In this document: positions 1 to 11,739 of the stretch, piece by piece
How positions within the stretch are numbered: the stretch's first letter is position 1
Layout: the number at the start of each line of letters is the position of its first letter
Source: Phaffia rhodozyma
Taxonomy: Eukaryota > Basidiomycota > Tremellomycetes > Cystofilobasidiales > Mrakiaceae
Direction of reading: 5' to 3'
DNA length: 64,000 bases
NCBI GenBank assembly: GCA_014706385.1
Contig: JACGZH010000003.1
Coordinates: forward strand, 885,501-949,500
Made by a program: the position numbers and the translations under genes
Notes under the pieces: model-generated
Databases searched by the model: none
What the model was told of the DNA's origin: nothing
The model's input: only the letters and a program-made list of their open reading frames with translations

Positions 1-3000
1 GTCGAAGTCGCACTTCATCCTCAGCCTCAGTACCTTTATCTTCGGCATCATCTAGCTCATCAGCGAGGTCTTCGCTATTGAGTGATGATGAGTATTCGTC
101 AGACGCAGATCCAACCCCCAGAAGGCCATCGAAAATGAAGCTTTTGGGGGTCAATGGACGAACCAGGAGCTCCGCAGGTTCGGTCTCGTCCGACAGTCAA
201 CATGACCAAGATGGTTCACAGAACGAAGCCGAAGGAAGCTCAAACCAGGAGGAAGGAGGATTCAATCATAAAAAGAGAGGTGACAGATCGAGGAACGTAA
301 GAAACCGAAGCGTAAGCTTGGGTTTGGATATAGGGAGCCAAGGGTCTGCTGTGAGTCAGAAATCCAGCAGGAGAAGAAATTCTGAGAAAAACCCGTCACA
401 GATGATCGGCGCGTCCCCTGTTCAAACGAGAGCAAGAGGAGTAGTTTCTTCAAGCACGACGCCCAAACACGCTACAACCCGACGTACTCGGAAAACAACA
501 ACCTCCTCTCTTCCGTCAGTCCGTTCTGGTCAACCCTCTCCTCCTAAGACTGTGATAAACGGTATGCACCATCCTGAAACCGAATCTGGAAGAAGCAGAA
601 AAGGCAAAGAAAGGGAGGACGCAGCTCGGGTTCTACGCTCAACCTCGCCTCTATCATCTCGCTCCTCTTCGTCCGCATCATCCGCACACTCTGTACAGTC
701 GTCCAAACCACCCTCATCTTCATCTTCTGCTTCTGCCGCTCTGTCGGATAAGGATCACTCAGACCGAACAAGACCTTTGAGACGGCAGACTCGATCGAAT
801 TTAACATCAGTTTTGACTAAACCAACGGATTTGAATGTATCGTCATCGACGGCGATACAAAAAGGCACAAAATCAAGGGGAGGGAAACACAAGGATGGAC
901 AGAGGAGAGGAGGGCAGATTCCGACGCCACCTAGTGATGCGGATGTCGAGTCGTTCTCGGAGGGAGATGCCGAGGGAGAAGATCTTGAAGTGGCGGAAGA
1001 AGAGGACGAGGATGATGTGGAAAGGGAAGTGAGCGATGTTGATGAAGGAGCCCTGGAAATTAACGGCAGCGCCGTTCAATCAGATGAGGAAGACGATCTG
1101 GATGTGACCGAGGAGGAGGAAGAAGCGAAAGCAGGCGAAAAAGAGACTGCGAAAAAGGAAGTCGATGACGATGGAGATTTCGTGGAGGATAAGGCTTGGA
1201 AACGCGTAACTCGGCGAAGTGGGCTCCGAAAAATTTCTGTCCCAACGATTATCGAGTTGACAGAGGATGAAGAGGACGAGCAGGATGAGGACGACGATGA
1301 GGATATGCAGAGCGCAGAGGAACTCAAGGACAATGAAGACGAGGATGATGAAGAGGGAGTCGAAGGCGATGATGGAGAATATATTCCTGAAGGGAAGGAC
1401 TCCCAGGTCGGTGATATCGGTGATGGCGAGACAGAAGTTAACATGGATGATGACGATGGTTTGTTCATTTTCCAGCCTTGAAAATAGATGCTTTGAACGT
1501 GCCGCTAATCATACATCCTTAACTTTTCTGATTCTACAGACATCGACCTCAGTAACTTCACGCATGCAACCCTTTTACGGCTCCGTCGTGATGCTCTCGT
1601 CAGACTGTGTTCTTCGAGAGACATCGAAGTGGTAGGGACAAAGCCGCAACTCGCCCAGGCCTTACTTGATTGGCGTGATAACGAAGGCGAAGACGGAATC
1701 GATGATTCATCCTCCATCTCCTCCGCTTCTACCGCTCGACCTAATTCCACGAGTCCTCCCAAGACACGTCGGCCACGACGACTTCATGACAAGGATCCAG
1801 TCTTCCGAACGAATGCCAAGATAACACCGACATTATACCAGCCCGGCCATGTCCATCACGAGCAGAAACACCCTTCGGTCACACCGCCGCCTTCTGGACA
1901 TGCTCATCAAGGTGGTATTGGAACAGAGGAGTTGAATTTGGATCTAGAAAGTTTGGGATTAGAGGATAAAGAAATACCATGCGAGCAGTTGGTTAAGATG
2001 GAAAAGGTTGGAAGTGGAGGATTCAAAGAGTAAGTCTCAATTTATTTCATTATAACAAATTCGAGGATGCTCAGCTAAATTCGAGCTCTCATGTTGATGA
2101 TCATCGACAGCGTCTATGTTGGGAAGCTTCGGAATCGGATGAAGGTCGCTATAGCCGAGTTTCGAGGCCAACTCAGTGAAAGTTCGTAAAGTTAATCTTT
2201 TTTATTTGAACACGTCGCTCAGTAACTTACATCAATATCGCTCTTTTATAGTGGATATCAAGGAGCTTAAACTTCTAGCCGACTTCAACCACCCAAACGT
2301 CGTCAAATTCGTGAGTCGAAGTACTGAACACGCATCTCAATCTCCGAACACGTATAAAAACCTGAACCGTCCATTTTCTATGACATGATAATTTAGCTTG
2401 GAGTCTCGATCCCTGAGGATCGTAAAATTCCGATCATGATGATCAGCGAACTTTGCGAGAATGGGGATCTGTTTGACTACATTAGGAATGTCCCGGCGCC
2501 GAGTAAAAAAGTTGTGGTAAGTCAGCTGTTCTCAGTCTATTTCTCTCTGTTCTTGTCTGATGATCCTTTTTTGCATCCAATTTTACAGATCAAACTCATG
2601 CTTGATATTTCTCGAGGTCTGAACTACCTGCATACCCGAAAACCAGCCGTGATTCATCGCGATGTAAGTGCCAAATGTTATCTCCTGATTCGGTTCAATC
2701 TTATGCTAATAATCATCGCTCTGGTCTGCATCATCTTAAAGTGTAAATCCTCCAACATTCTTATCACATCCAAAGTTGTCGCGAAAGTTGGAGACTTTGG
2801 TCTGGCAAGAGTTAAACACTCGACCAGATCATTGATTAGATCCTTAGGTACGATTTCAATTACAGCTTTTTTTACCAGCAAAACCTTCATAAAAACAACC
2901 ACGCAAAGTCGAGGTTGTGAATCGCCGTGTCTCGAATCTCTCACTCAACATCGAGCTTCGTTGATCTGTCCTACGCTGCCTTCTTGATCGATCCGACACC

Positions 3001-3579
3001 GCCGTTGGTTTCTTTTAATCTGAGTAATTTTTGAAGCTGATGACGAATTTCTCATTCATGACGATCACAGTGGGAACAGTCTGTTATCAACCTCCGGAGA
3101 TGTGGACGGCCCATCCGAAGTACGACTCAAAAGTTGATGTTTACAGTTGCGCCATGGTATTTTGGGAGATGCTGCAATGGCATAAGCCTGAGAAAAAGTA
3201 TCCCTGGGAGGTAAGCGGCCTCAATTTGCACTTTGTGAGAGAATTAGTATAGGGAACTGAATTTGTCTTCTTTTTTATTTTGAACAATCACACACAGGGT
3301 ATGAACGAGCATGCTATCTACGATACCGTAGGCTCCAAAAAACAGAGGTACATTGTTCTTCTCTCAAATCAATGTTGACATTGGTTTCAAAGTTGAGATA
3401 AAACTTGAATGACTCACTCGCTGAATATATTATACAGACCTTCGACTCACAAAGTCTCTGGTCATTGGGGAATCGACATCGTTGAGCTGATGGAACACAT
3501 GTGGGTTCAAGATCCCAAGCAACGACCTACCATGGCCGAGGTTGTGGAACGCTTGGAAGTCATCTTGAAAACAGCTTGA
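1..3579 (+). CDS. SAP-domain TKL-type protein kinase, 5' partial, WNK-like lysine position
   Basis: Nine exons read cleanly (about 3-1458, 1540-2029, 2111-2181, 2252-2310, 2397-2516, 2589-2663, 2742-2847, 3071-3210 and 3298-3347/3438-3579). The first frame is open to the left edge with no convincing ATG, so the N-terminus lies outside the window. About 480 residues of Ser-rich then very acidic disordered sequence come first. A SAP-like helix-turn-helix (about 1560-1670, LRRDALVRLCSSRDIEVVGT) follows, then a kinase domain: loop GSGGFKDVY, beta-3 KVAIAEF, HRDCKSSN, DFGLA and a PPEMW-type APE region. SAP domains usually bind DNA or RNA, so a nuclear role is possible (inference). The usual VAIK lysine is absent, replaced by Ala at 2154-2156, while Lys at 2025-2027 occupies the WNK position. 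HRD and DFG are intact, so catalysis remains plausible. The overall fold looks like fungal TKL kinases rather than true WNKs. The substrate is unknown. Confidence 0.85.
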
Positions 3580-4561
3580 GCTTGCCTTTTCTGTTTGAAT
3601 TCTTCCACTCTCTTCTATTTCTCTTTCAGTCGTCCTTATCTTATTTCATTTTTGCTCCTTTCCCTCTCCTTCTCTCCGATTTCTTCTCTGTTCTCCTCCA
3701 TCTATCGTACATCAGTTATCAATCACTTGCCTTCAAATTTCAAAAAAAAAATCTTTTTTAAATCCTTTGGGAAAAAAAAGACATCGTTCAGTGTACTTTA
3801 GTTTCCCCTATCACTCCTCGTACCTCTTACATTATTGCTAGACATACAACATCAAATATCGACTCAACAACACATGCCAGGTGCTTCTATATCTTCCTTT
3901 GTATTCTTCTATATTTTCTCTTCCCAATTCATATCGCTTTTCGTCTCATGTCGTTCCTTTTCGTTCAGGACACTTTTCTTCTGTCCATCGAACTTCAATC
4001 AATCACGTATATTCCATTCCAATCTCAATTCGATTCCAATCAGCATACGTTCATCTGTCCATCGTCTTTTCCTCTATATCCTTTGGATGAAGTGTCGTTT
4101 CTTGATACAACGTCCGGCGTAACGCACCACGTGCTTTTGTCATTTCATGAAACTTTCTCTTGTGGTCGTGTTGTCAACATTCCTCATATATTGTCACTGC
4201 TGTTGTTCATTTGGCTGAAAGTAAGAGCTCTGGATGAAACTATTCGTATGAACAGAACGAGGGGAACCAAACAAACAATTCTGTCGTGATCGCATCTATC
4301 AATTCATGAAAGGGAAGAGATAAACTCTCCCAGCCTTGCTCTCTTTCTTCGTTGACCAAATCAACATAGAGGTATGTATAACGTGTGAATATCCTTTATT
4401 GATTCAGGGGAAGTGATACAATTGTAGCAGGCTGTACTTCTTCCCCTTGTCCTTTCATGATAACAGATGCAGATTTAATCAAGAAGAAGAAGAAATCAAT
4501 GGCCCGCAATTTAAGAAAGTACAAAAGCTCATAGATTCGTCATTTTCCTTCTCCTTCATAA
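3580..4561. other. Convergent intergenic region, AT-rich, no gene seen
   Basis: This lies between the 3' ends of the kinase and the Prp24/SART3 gene. It is pyrimidine-rich on the + strand for the first 500 bases, with A-tracts near 3740-3780. Short open frames here have no homology I recognise and no codon bias. One CACGTG at 4128-4133 is noted but unexplained. It presumably holds both 3' UTRs. Confidence 0.6.
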
Positions 4562-7500
4562 TCAACCCTGCTTTTTGAGCAGCATCGCCCTAAAATCATT
4601 CTGCCCTTTTGGTTTCACCTGTTCTTCTGACATCGGAACGTCTTTTCCCGAGACATTCTCAGTCGACTGTTTGGTAGCTGTGGCGGCAGCTGGTATGAAA
4701 GCCGGTGTCGGTGGTTTCCTTCCCGTTCTACCGGCCGGTCCGAATCCAGGTCTGGGTCTCGCTCGAGAAGGTCTGGGTCTTGGAGGAGGTCTGAACATCG
4801 GTTCACTTGGGGCAACCGGTGTAGCTTCATCAGGAATACCAGACTCCTCTCTGGCTGATCCGGCAGAAGGAGCAGTTGTGAATTTCTGAGTTCCGGGAAC
4901 AATCGGGAGGGGTGTACCGTCGTATGTGAAAAATCCGTTTTGAGAGCTGATGAACGATTCAACTTCCTGTATTCGTGAGTTTACAAAAGTGCCAAGATTT
5001 ACTATTCAGCTCGAGACATATGAAAAGTTGAAACAGGGAGGAAGGAGGAGAAACACGCAAGAAGTGGTACGGACATCTGCACTCGATAGTTCGACCATTG
5101 CTTCACCGTTTTTAGCATTTACAGAGACTTTCTGTAGTTTGACAACTTTCTCAAGCGCTTGTTGGAGAAGTCCTTCTTGAACTCCACTAGGTAGATTTCC
5201 TATCCTAGCACAATGCTCGATCACGATTCTTTCAGAAAGTATCAAACCAAGCGTCAGAGTGAGGTCATGTGAGTGAAAAAGAGCAGCAATGCGACAGACT
5301 GTTTTTGGTTTCGTCGAGAATCAGGAATAGTCACTGCCATCCTACGTTTCTTGAATTCATAGTTGTTCATCGAAAGCGCCTGTTGGGCCGAGTTCTGTTT
5401 CATCCCCCAACACAGAACAAAACGAATTTCTCTGAGCAAATTTTGTCATGAGTGGCAAAAAAAGAATTGAGAAATAGACATACTTCTTGTTCAAAATGGA
5501 TGAAACAGTACCCTCTCACGTAACCATCCTCCTCTGAAGTAGATTGAATATCTTTGATGGGTCCGAACTAGATTTCACCCAACAGGACCACGGCCGGAAG
5601 TGAGTTATCGAAGACCAACACCTCTTTGCTTGACAACCCAAGAAGGTATTCAGAAAATGTACCTTGTTGAACAGCTTTTCCAAATCCTCCTTCTTGACAA
5701 ATTTTGAGAGATGAGATATCACGATCTGTCTATCGTTAGCCTTCGCGTCCGTTCGAACTCGTTTTACGCTTGGATTTGAAATTGCCACTAGCAATACTCT
5801 GCCCGGCTCGATTTCTTTTTTGTTGAGCTCCAACGCATTCTTTGCAGATACCTTGAATGGTTAATCAAACAAACGAATATGTTATCAAACCAAACCAGTA
5901 GTGTTGCCATTATCGAATTGAGATTTGACAAGCAAAAACCAGACTTACAGAGGACGAAAACTGAAGGTAAACAAATCGACGGCTCTCTTTAAACTTCTTT
6001 CCGGGCCATCGAGTCTCAATGATCGTCCCGTACTAATCAGTATTTGAATGAGGGGTGCCTCAGCTCACATCAGTACATCTCGATGGTAACTTCCTGAGAT
6101 GGATACTGAAACACGGGACGTACAGGCTCAAATAAGGCTCTCATCGAGGTATCATCCATGGCTTCTGGGAAGTTGGTGATATACAATGTCGATCCCTCAG
6201 CTACACTGACATCCACCTCAATGTCATTTATCTTTTTCTTGTCTCGCGTCAGAGCGGCTGGGACGCTTTCCTGGCAGTTTCAATCAACAAAAGAGGTTCC
6301 AATAAAGAATTATAAGTTCAATGAATATTTGTCCTCGAACAGGAACGAAAAGGACGTACTTTGGTCATAAACTCCACTGTTCCAAATGTGGCTCCTGCCA
6401 AAAGCTTGATCTCCCGGATCTCTCCACACTGTACTCATCCCGAAAAATATACACAATCGGAACGGCACGACAGAAAATCTTGATCAGTTGCTCCCACCAA
6501 AGACAAAAGTTGACATCTAGTCAAAAGAGGAGAAACAAAGACCAACCTCTTTGAACAACGATTTTAGATCGTCTTGCGTCGCTTCGGGTGTGAGCTTCGA
6601 AACAAAAACCGTAGAGTTTTCTCGATCTCTACTTCCCGAGATGGGCCCACGGTAAATTCATGACCTGTTTGTCAGATTATCTCGCCTGAAGAGATCCCTC
6701 ACGATGTTGGAGGAGAAGAATATGTAACATACCGAACGGGCGGCACAGCTTCCGTCTGCTCTTCAGCCCTTGCTTTCTTGACGCCTTCACTCCCATTCTC
6801 AATCTGATTATCTACCAAATCCTCGGCCTTTCGCTTTCTTGACGCATCTCCCTCCATTCCTGAGGAATCCATCGGCGCGCCCCCAGCTTCGACAATCTCA
6901 TCTACAGAAGTAGGTATAGAAGCAGAAATGGAAGTAGAATTGGGATCGACATCCATCGCTCCTGCTATAGGCGCCGCAGCGACAGACTCTGCACCTTCTG
7001 CTGGAAGAGTGGAATATGAAACATAAGGATCTGCAGGAGCGTTCTTGGCGGCGGCGATTGCCTCCTGATGATAGATAGGTATGCATCATTATCAGATATC
7101 GAGTCGGTATATCATATATGAAACACAGAAGCATTAAAATATAGGGAAGTTTTCTATAAGACGAACCTTGTGTCGCTTAGTGGCTACTACTTGGGTTGCT
7201 TTTGAAATCCCTTTAAGTGCTTCATCAAGATCTTCTAGCGCGCCGTAGAACTGTTCAAACTCGGAGTAAGCCTCAAATACCGCTTCTGGCCAGTCCAGAT
7301 TGTTGGCTTTTCCGAGAGATGCTTTGAAGACATCTCGAGCTTTAGGGAGCGCGCCTCGACGACTGAAGTGGCGTCCAAATTCCCAATCATATCAGTCAAG
7401 AATCTTGAGTTGTTAGCATGTTTGGCTAAGGGGTACTCTTAAAGAGGAAGGGGAGTTGAAGGACTTGCGTTTCGAAAGCTGCCCAGCCGGTCCAGACTAG

Positions 7501-9945
7501 ATAAGATCTTGAGTGAGATTTAGCAAGACCTTGCCAGATTGTAGAAGCCTCGTCCAATTGTTGTGTCCGTTCAAACTTGTTCCCAGTCAAATTCAACATG
7601 AGAAGTCTCCTAATAGATGAGATAAGATCTAAGATGAGGAGAATCTGCCGAGAAACAGGCTCACCCAGCTGATGAGGTATTTTTCCAGCTTGAAGGCCGG
7701 ATCGCCCCTTTTGACGCCTTATTGGATATCAACATCCGTTAAGCGTAAGCATAGATCATAAGACTGTCGAAACTGAAAGGAATAGTAGGGACAAACCTGC
7801 ATTGACGATCGAGATGGCCTCCAACAACAACTCGACAAACTCGTCATTCGTCACTGTGTACGACACGATCGAAACAACAAATCAGATAAATTGAGCCTGA
7901 TCAACAAGCCATTGAGGACGTCCCACTCTGTTGGTAGTGAAAGGTCAGCCTTACCTTCAGACAGTTCCAACCGTCGACGCTCGTAGCTCACTCGAGCGGT
8001 CATCATCTTCACGGCATCTTCTGGACCACGAGTCAATAAAAGATCTGAGTTAAGAGCAGTTCGGTAGATCCCTGTGTATGCATTAATTATAAAGGAAGAC
8101 CAAAGAATAATGAGTAAATATGAAGCTAGTTACGAATTGCATCTGTTGCGGACGTACCATCAATCTCTTCGACAGGTTTCTGATAATCCTCCTAGATATA
8201 ACCAATCCGGAAAGCCAACCGATTAGAGTGTTTCCTTCAAAGAATTGGAACGATAGATTCCTACCAGTATTCTCATGTAAAGAGCCCAGAGTTCTCCAGA
8301 CACTGGAACACTTCTGACAGCTTTGAAGATAGTGGAAAGAAGGACTTGTTCGATCTTCAGATTAGAGGCCTGTTTCTCCCGCGCGCGGTTTGATCGTTTC
8401 GATTCCAAATTTACCAAAGAAAACGATTAGTTCCGTGATATTGTATATATGTTCACTGAAATAAAAAGCCAAGCTAGGTATGCACCAAAAAGGCCATTAA
8501 ACTGATCCAGAACGGTTCGGCCTGGTAGAGGGCATCGGTTCGAGCGGCGGCGTCTGTAATTGCCCGAGCGTAAAGACTTTGGACGAGGAACGTATCCGGC
8601 TTCTTGGGCTTGAGTTCCCAGGCAATATAAGCCGGGAAGAGTGATGGTGCGTGGGCGCCAGGTGCGATCTGAAGAGAATTTTGAGGGAGTCGAATGCCCA
8701 CAGCTTTGTTAGTGCAATAATCTTGTGAAAGGGTAGAGAAGGAAGGAGATAAATGCGCTCACCAGCTGATCCTCCCAACTCTCTCTCTTAGCCCACTTAC
8801 CGGCCCCTTCGGTCTTTGATTTCGTTGCAGCGACCAGTCTGGACTCGTAGTTCTCATTATCGTAAGCAGACACAAACGAATTGTAGGCGGAGAACGTATC
8901 GTCGATGGCTGAAGATAGACCAAGCTGTTACTTGTTGCACCACAAGCACAGAAGAGAAAAATAACACTCACTGGCATGAGGAAACTTGAGACGGTCCAAA
9001 AACATCCTGTGGATGGTAGGGAGACGGGCCTCTCTGATGATACAAGAGCGACAAGAAAAAGGCGGATAATAAGCTCAAATATCTGGTGTTAACGGGGAAG
9101 AATAGTACTGACCTTTCTTGGGACTGATCGATTTAGGCCAGACAAATCTTTTCAGCCATGTTTGCCTCTTAAGCGAGCATCTAGATTATTGATTCAAATT
9201 CTCACCTCAAGATCTTCGAGCAGAGACAGCTGCCAGTCTTTCAAAATGTTCCAGACGAGGTGACTCTGCGGGATGGGACGTGCAGGGCCAGCTGAATGAT
9301 AAGCATGTATGAACGTGTTGTTTTTGACGAGAACAAGGAAACAAGGCTTACCTGAGCGATATGGGCTCTGGCAGCGGCGGTGGTTTCTAGAAGAATTTCT
9401 CGGACGGTTTCTTCGGTTAAGAGGGCGATGATGGCATCGTCGAGGACGACATCAGGATCGATGGCCTGTTCTCGTACGCGGTACCAGGTCCGTGTAACAA
9501 ATTCAGCTCGAGCGACCAGAAGCGGAATAGAGAGATAGTCAGCGATTGATTGTTCGTGAAGGTCGAGCATGGTGCGAATTCCTTTTGCTGTAGACAGGTC
9601 GGACTTGGCTTCAAAGTCCTTGAGTAAAGGGAGCCAAACATCTAGAGTACAAGATGACAGAATGTGCATAAAAGCGTTTGAGGATACAATCGCATTATGA
9701 GAATCGTTTGAACAGAAAAGGTTTCTAAGCTCACCATCTCCACAGGCTACGCTCTGGACCATCAGTAGTCTTGCTTGGTCGAGCTGATCATCGAGCTCAG
9801 CGAGAGTGGCCGCTTCAATGTGTTGTCGATGTAAGTCAATGTTGAACTCTGCTCCGGGTACGGCAAGTCGTTCGATAATTCCGGGAAGAGATTCGAGAGC
9901 GTTGAGGATGAGATTATCCTGATCGGCAGTGGACTCTTCCTCCAT
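4562..9945 (-). CDS. PRP24: Prp24/SART3-type U4/U6 snRNP recycling factor (HAT repeats plus RRMs)
   Basis: A multi-exon gene on the minus strand starting at the ATG at 9943-9945. The N-terminal half is made of helical half-a-TPR repeats (about 9900 down to 7000). An acidic, Lys-rich linker with a possible nuclear signal (ASRKRKAEDL, about 6830) follows, then several RRMs. Recognisable RRM pieces include the regions around 6550-6600 (VFVSKLTPEA-like), 6130-6180 (LYITNFPEAMDD) and 5700-5760 (RQIVISHLSKF). The protein ends in NDFRAMLLKKQG, the conserved C-terminal motif by which Prp24/SART3 contacts the Lsm2-8 ring. The family anneals U6 with U4 snRNA after each round of splicing, in the nucleus. 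HAT repeats make it SART3-like, whereas S. cerevisiae Prp24 lacks recognisable ones. More than ten short introns are implied. Divergently paired with the cyclin gene. Confidence 0.88.
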
Positions 9946-10106
9946 GATGAAAGGGAAAAGAGAGAGTCGAACGGATAAGACGTGAGCAGATGGGGACTAG
10001 AAAGACAGGGATCAGGATGTCAGCTGCGTTGGATGGCCGTTCCTAGAAAGATGGGTATCAAGGCAAGTGTTTGTGCAAGAGGAGACAGTGAGAGACTATG
10101 ACACTA

Positions 10107-10141
10107 AGTTAGGGTTATCTACTCACGTGATTGTAAACGCC
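10107..10141. promoter_or_regulatory. Telobox plus CACGTG-N6-AACGCC cluster
   Basis: AGTTAGGGTTAT (10107-10118) is followed at once by CACGTG (10124-10129), six bases, then AACGCC (10136-10141). The 15-mer TACTCACGTGATTGT here recurs at about 29970 in the RPA135 promoter. The bipartite element recurs with the same spacing at 39269-39286. CACGTG is the core of Cbf1-type bHLH sites, and TTAGGG is the core of Tbf1-type sites. Factor assignment is inference. Confidence 0.45.
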
Positions 10142-10175
10142 CATGTGCGAATTGTAACCTTACAACACTGTCAGG

Positions 10176-10188
10176 AACCAGGGTTAGG
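10176..10188. promoter_or_regulatory. TTAGGG-type (telobox-like) site
   Basis: AACCAGGGTTAGG, about 60 bases further from the PRP24/SART3 start than the 10107 site. AACCAGGGTTA recurs at 30102-30112 in the RPA135/Cti6 promoter. Confidence 0.35.
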
Positions 10189-11391
10189 TAACATATACAC
10201 GGCAGTGTAACCATGCTCACATTCCATTATTCATCATGCCTTCCATTTCGTTATGCTCCTTCTCTTCACCTTATGCGCTTGATAATCCTTCTCAGCTATG
10301 TTCTCTTGATTTGTGACAGGATTAGTGATCTGTTGCTTGATTATCTCTGGTTGATGATCCTTTAGTTATTAATCGAGTGGCAACCAGGTTGCCACTTCAT
10401 CGTATCTAGAACACACAGAAGGATCGCTTGCGCGCTCCTTCAAAAGGTGGTTCTTCAAGTTAGGATCCTTGTTAAATAACCTAGTAGCTACCAGTGCTAT
10501 TCAATCACGATTCATCCTCTCTTCCCTGAGCCTGGAAGCCTAAACCTCCGCGCCTTGAGCATCCCTAATCAACTTCAGTAACCCTTCGTAACCCTGTAAT
10601 TCGGCCCCTTACAAACACAATTTGCTCAAGTTAAATAAACCAAGTTACACTGTATGCCCGGCGGGCTGCGCGTGCGGGATGTGCTATCGCCGCTTGTTTA
10701 AATGATAATCAAACTGCTCGCAATCGGTCACATCACATCTCTCATTTCCCCCGGAATATCACGTCTGTATTTCTTCTGTGTGAGTGTGGGCAACTGTGTG
10801 AAAATGAATACAGGATGGTCCGTGCGGATCCGATCGGAAGAGGCCCGTGCGGGATATCCAGCCGACTGAGCGACAGGTCAGCTAGACCGGACACTATATC
10901 TCTACTAATACAGTGTGTGTGTGCAATTGTGATGGAAAGAGTGAATAAGTGATGAGTGTGCTGGCTAACCAACTAATTTACCCGGATGTTCGTTCCCCCG
11001 GACTGTGTGCCTGGTTGTGTTCCTGAGTGTGTTCATTGCTCGAGCCCCTTTTTCTCTCTCTCTTTTCTTCCTTTCTTTTTCTTTTCTTTTAATTCTCTCT
11101 GCTGTTCGGCTCTTGCGTTGTCCTGCTCACAATCCACTATCCTTTCCTTCTGCTCCGTCGCGTCTGGACAGAAAGAGTTAGAGAAGATTTTTGAACCCTT
11201 CCGGCATCATTCCTTTTCTTTCTTCCCCATCTGACGCACGATCCCCTGCCCTTGCCCCTGCCCCTGCTCTTGCTCCTTCTTTTGTTCCTGAGCGAGGTTC
11301 CGGACAATCGTCTTTGTTGACCTGAGTGAGCGAGTGACTGTGGGAGCGAGTGCGTGTTCGTGTCTGAGTGAGTGTTTGTCTCTCTTTCTGC

Positions 11392-11393
<2 letters not shown>

Positions 11394-11425
<32 letters not shown>

Positions 11426-11442
11426 TCTCTCTCTCTCTCTCT
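11394..11442 (+). repeat. (TG)n(TC)n microsatellite
   Basis: About 15 TG units run directly into about 9 TC units, inside the pyrimidine-rich region upstream of the cyclin ATG. Likely length-variable. Confidence 0.95.
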
Positions 11443-11739
11443 ACTTCGTGTGTTCACCTTGTCTCTCCACCCGTCTCTTCGTTCGTCTTCCCTTGCTTGT
11501 TCTTGTCGGCGACACCTTGATCACCTTGCCTTGTTCGCTCCATTGTTTTCCTCTCCTTTCTCCTTCCTCCTTCCTCCTTCCTGGTCAACCTCGCTCTTTC
11601 TTTTCTCTCTTTCTTTCCCTGCGTTCACTCCTCATTCTCTGGACAAATCCCTCTCTTTCCAATAATATACTCGCTCTCTAACCCACCACCCGTTCGTTCT
11701 CATAAACACTCACACCCAAATACCCACTAAGAAACAGAA

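Larger units (their letters stand above)
9946..11739. promoter_or_regulatory. Long divergent promoter region, PRP24/SART3 and cyclin
   Basis: About 1.8 kb without a supported gene. The left part holds a telobox-like AGTTAGGGTTAT, an E-box and a second AACCAGGGTTAGG. The right 700 bases (about 11030-11739) are a nearly uninterrupted C/T-rich stretch on the cyclin sense strand, containing a (GT)n(CT)n microsatellite. Long CT-rich stretches just upstream of a start are common in strongly expressed fungal genes, so this may be a long 5' leader. Open frames here are low-complexity (for example Thr-His repeats) and I do not count them. Confidence 0.6.

Noticed and set aside
1076..1468. Antisense Ser-rich frame opposite the kinase's acidic region
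   Set aside because: It is the mirror of GAG/GAC codons in the acidic stretch and has no independent support.
4128..4133. Extra CACGTG sites at 4128, 25014, 53813 and 59697
   Set aside because: About 16 are expected by chance in 64 kb. Those at 4128 and 25014 sit in 3' UTR space, and none carries the AACGCC half.
11137..11457. Frame encoding Thr-His repeats
   Set aside because: A product of the (GT)n microsatellite read antisense.
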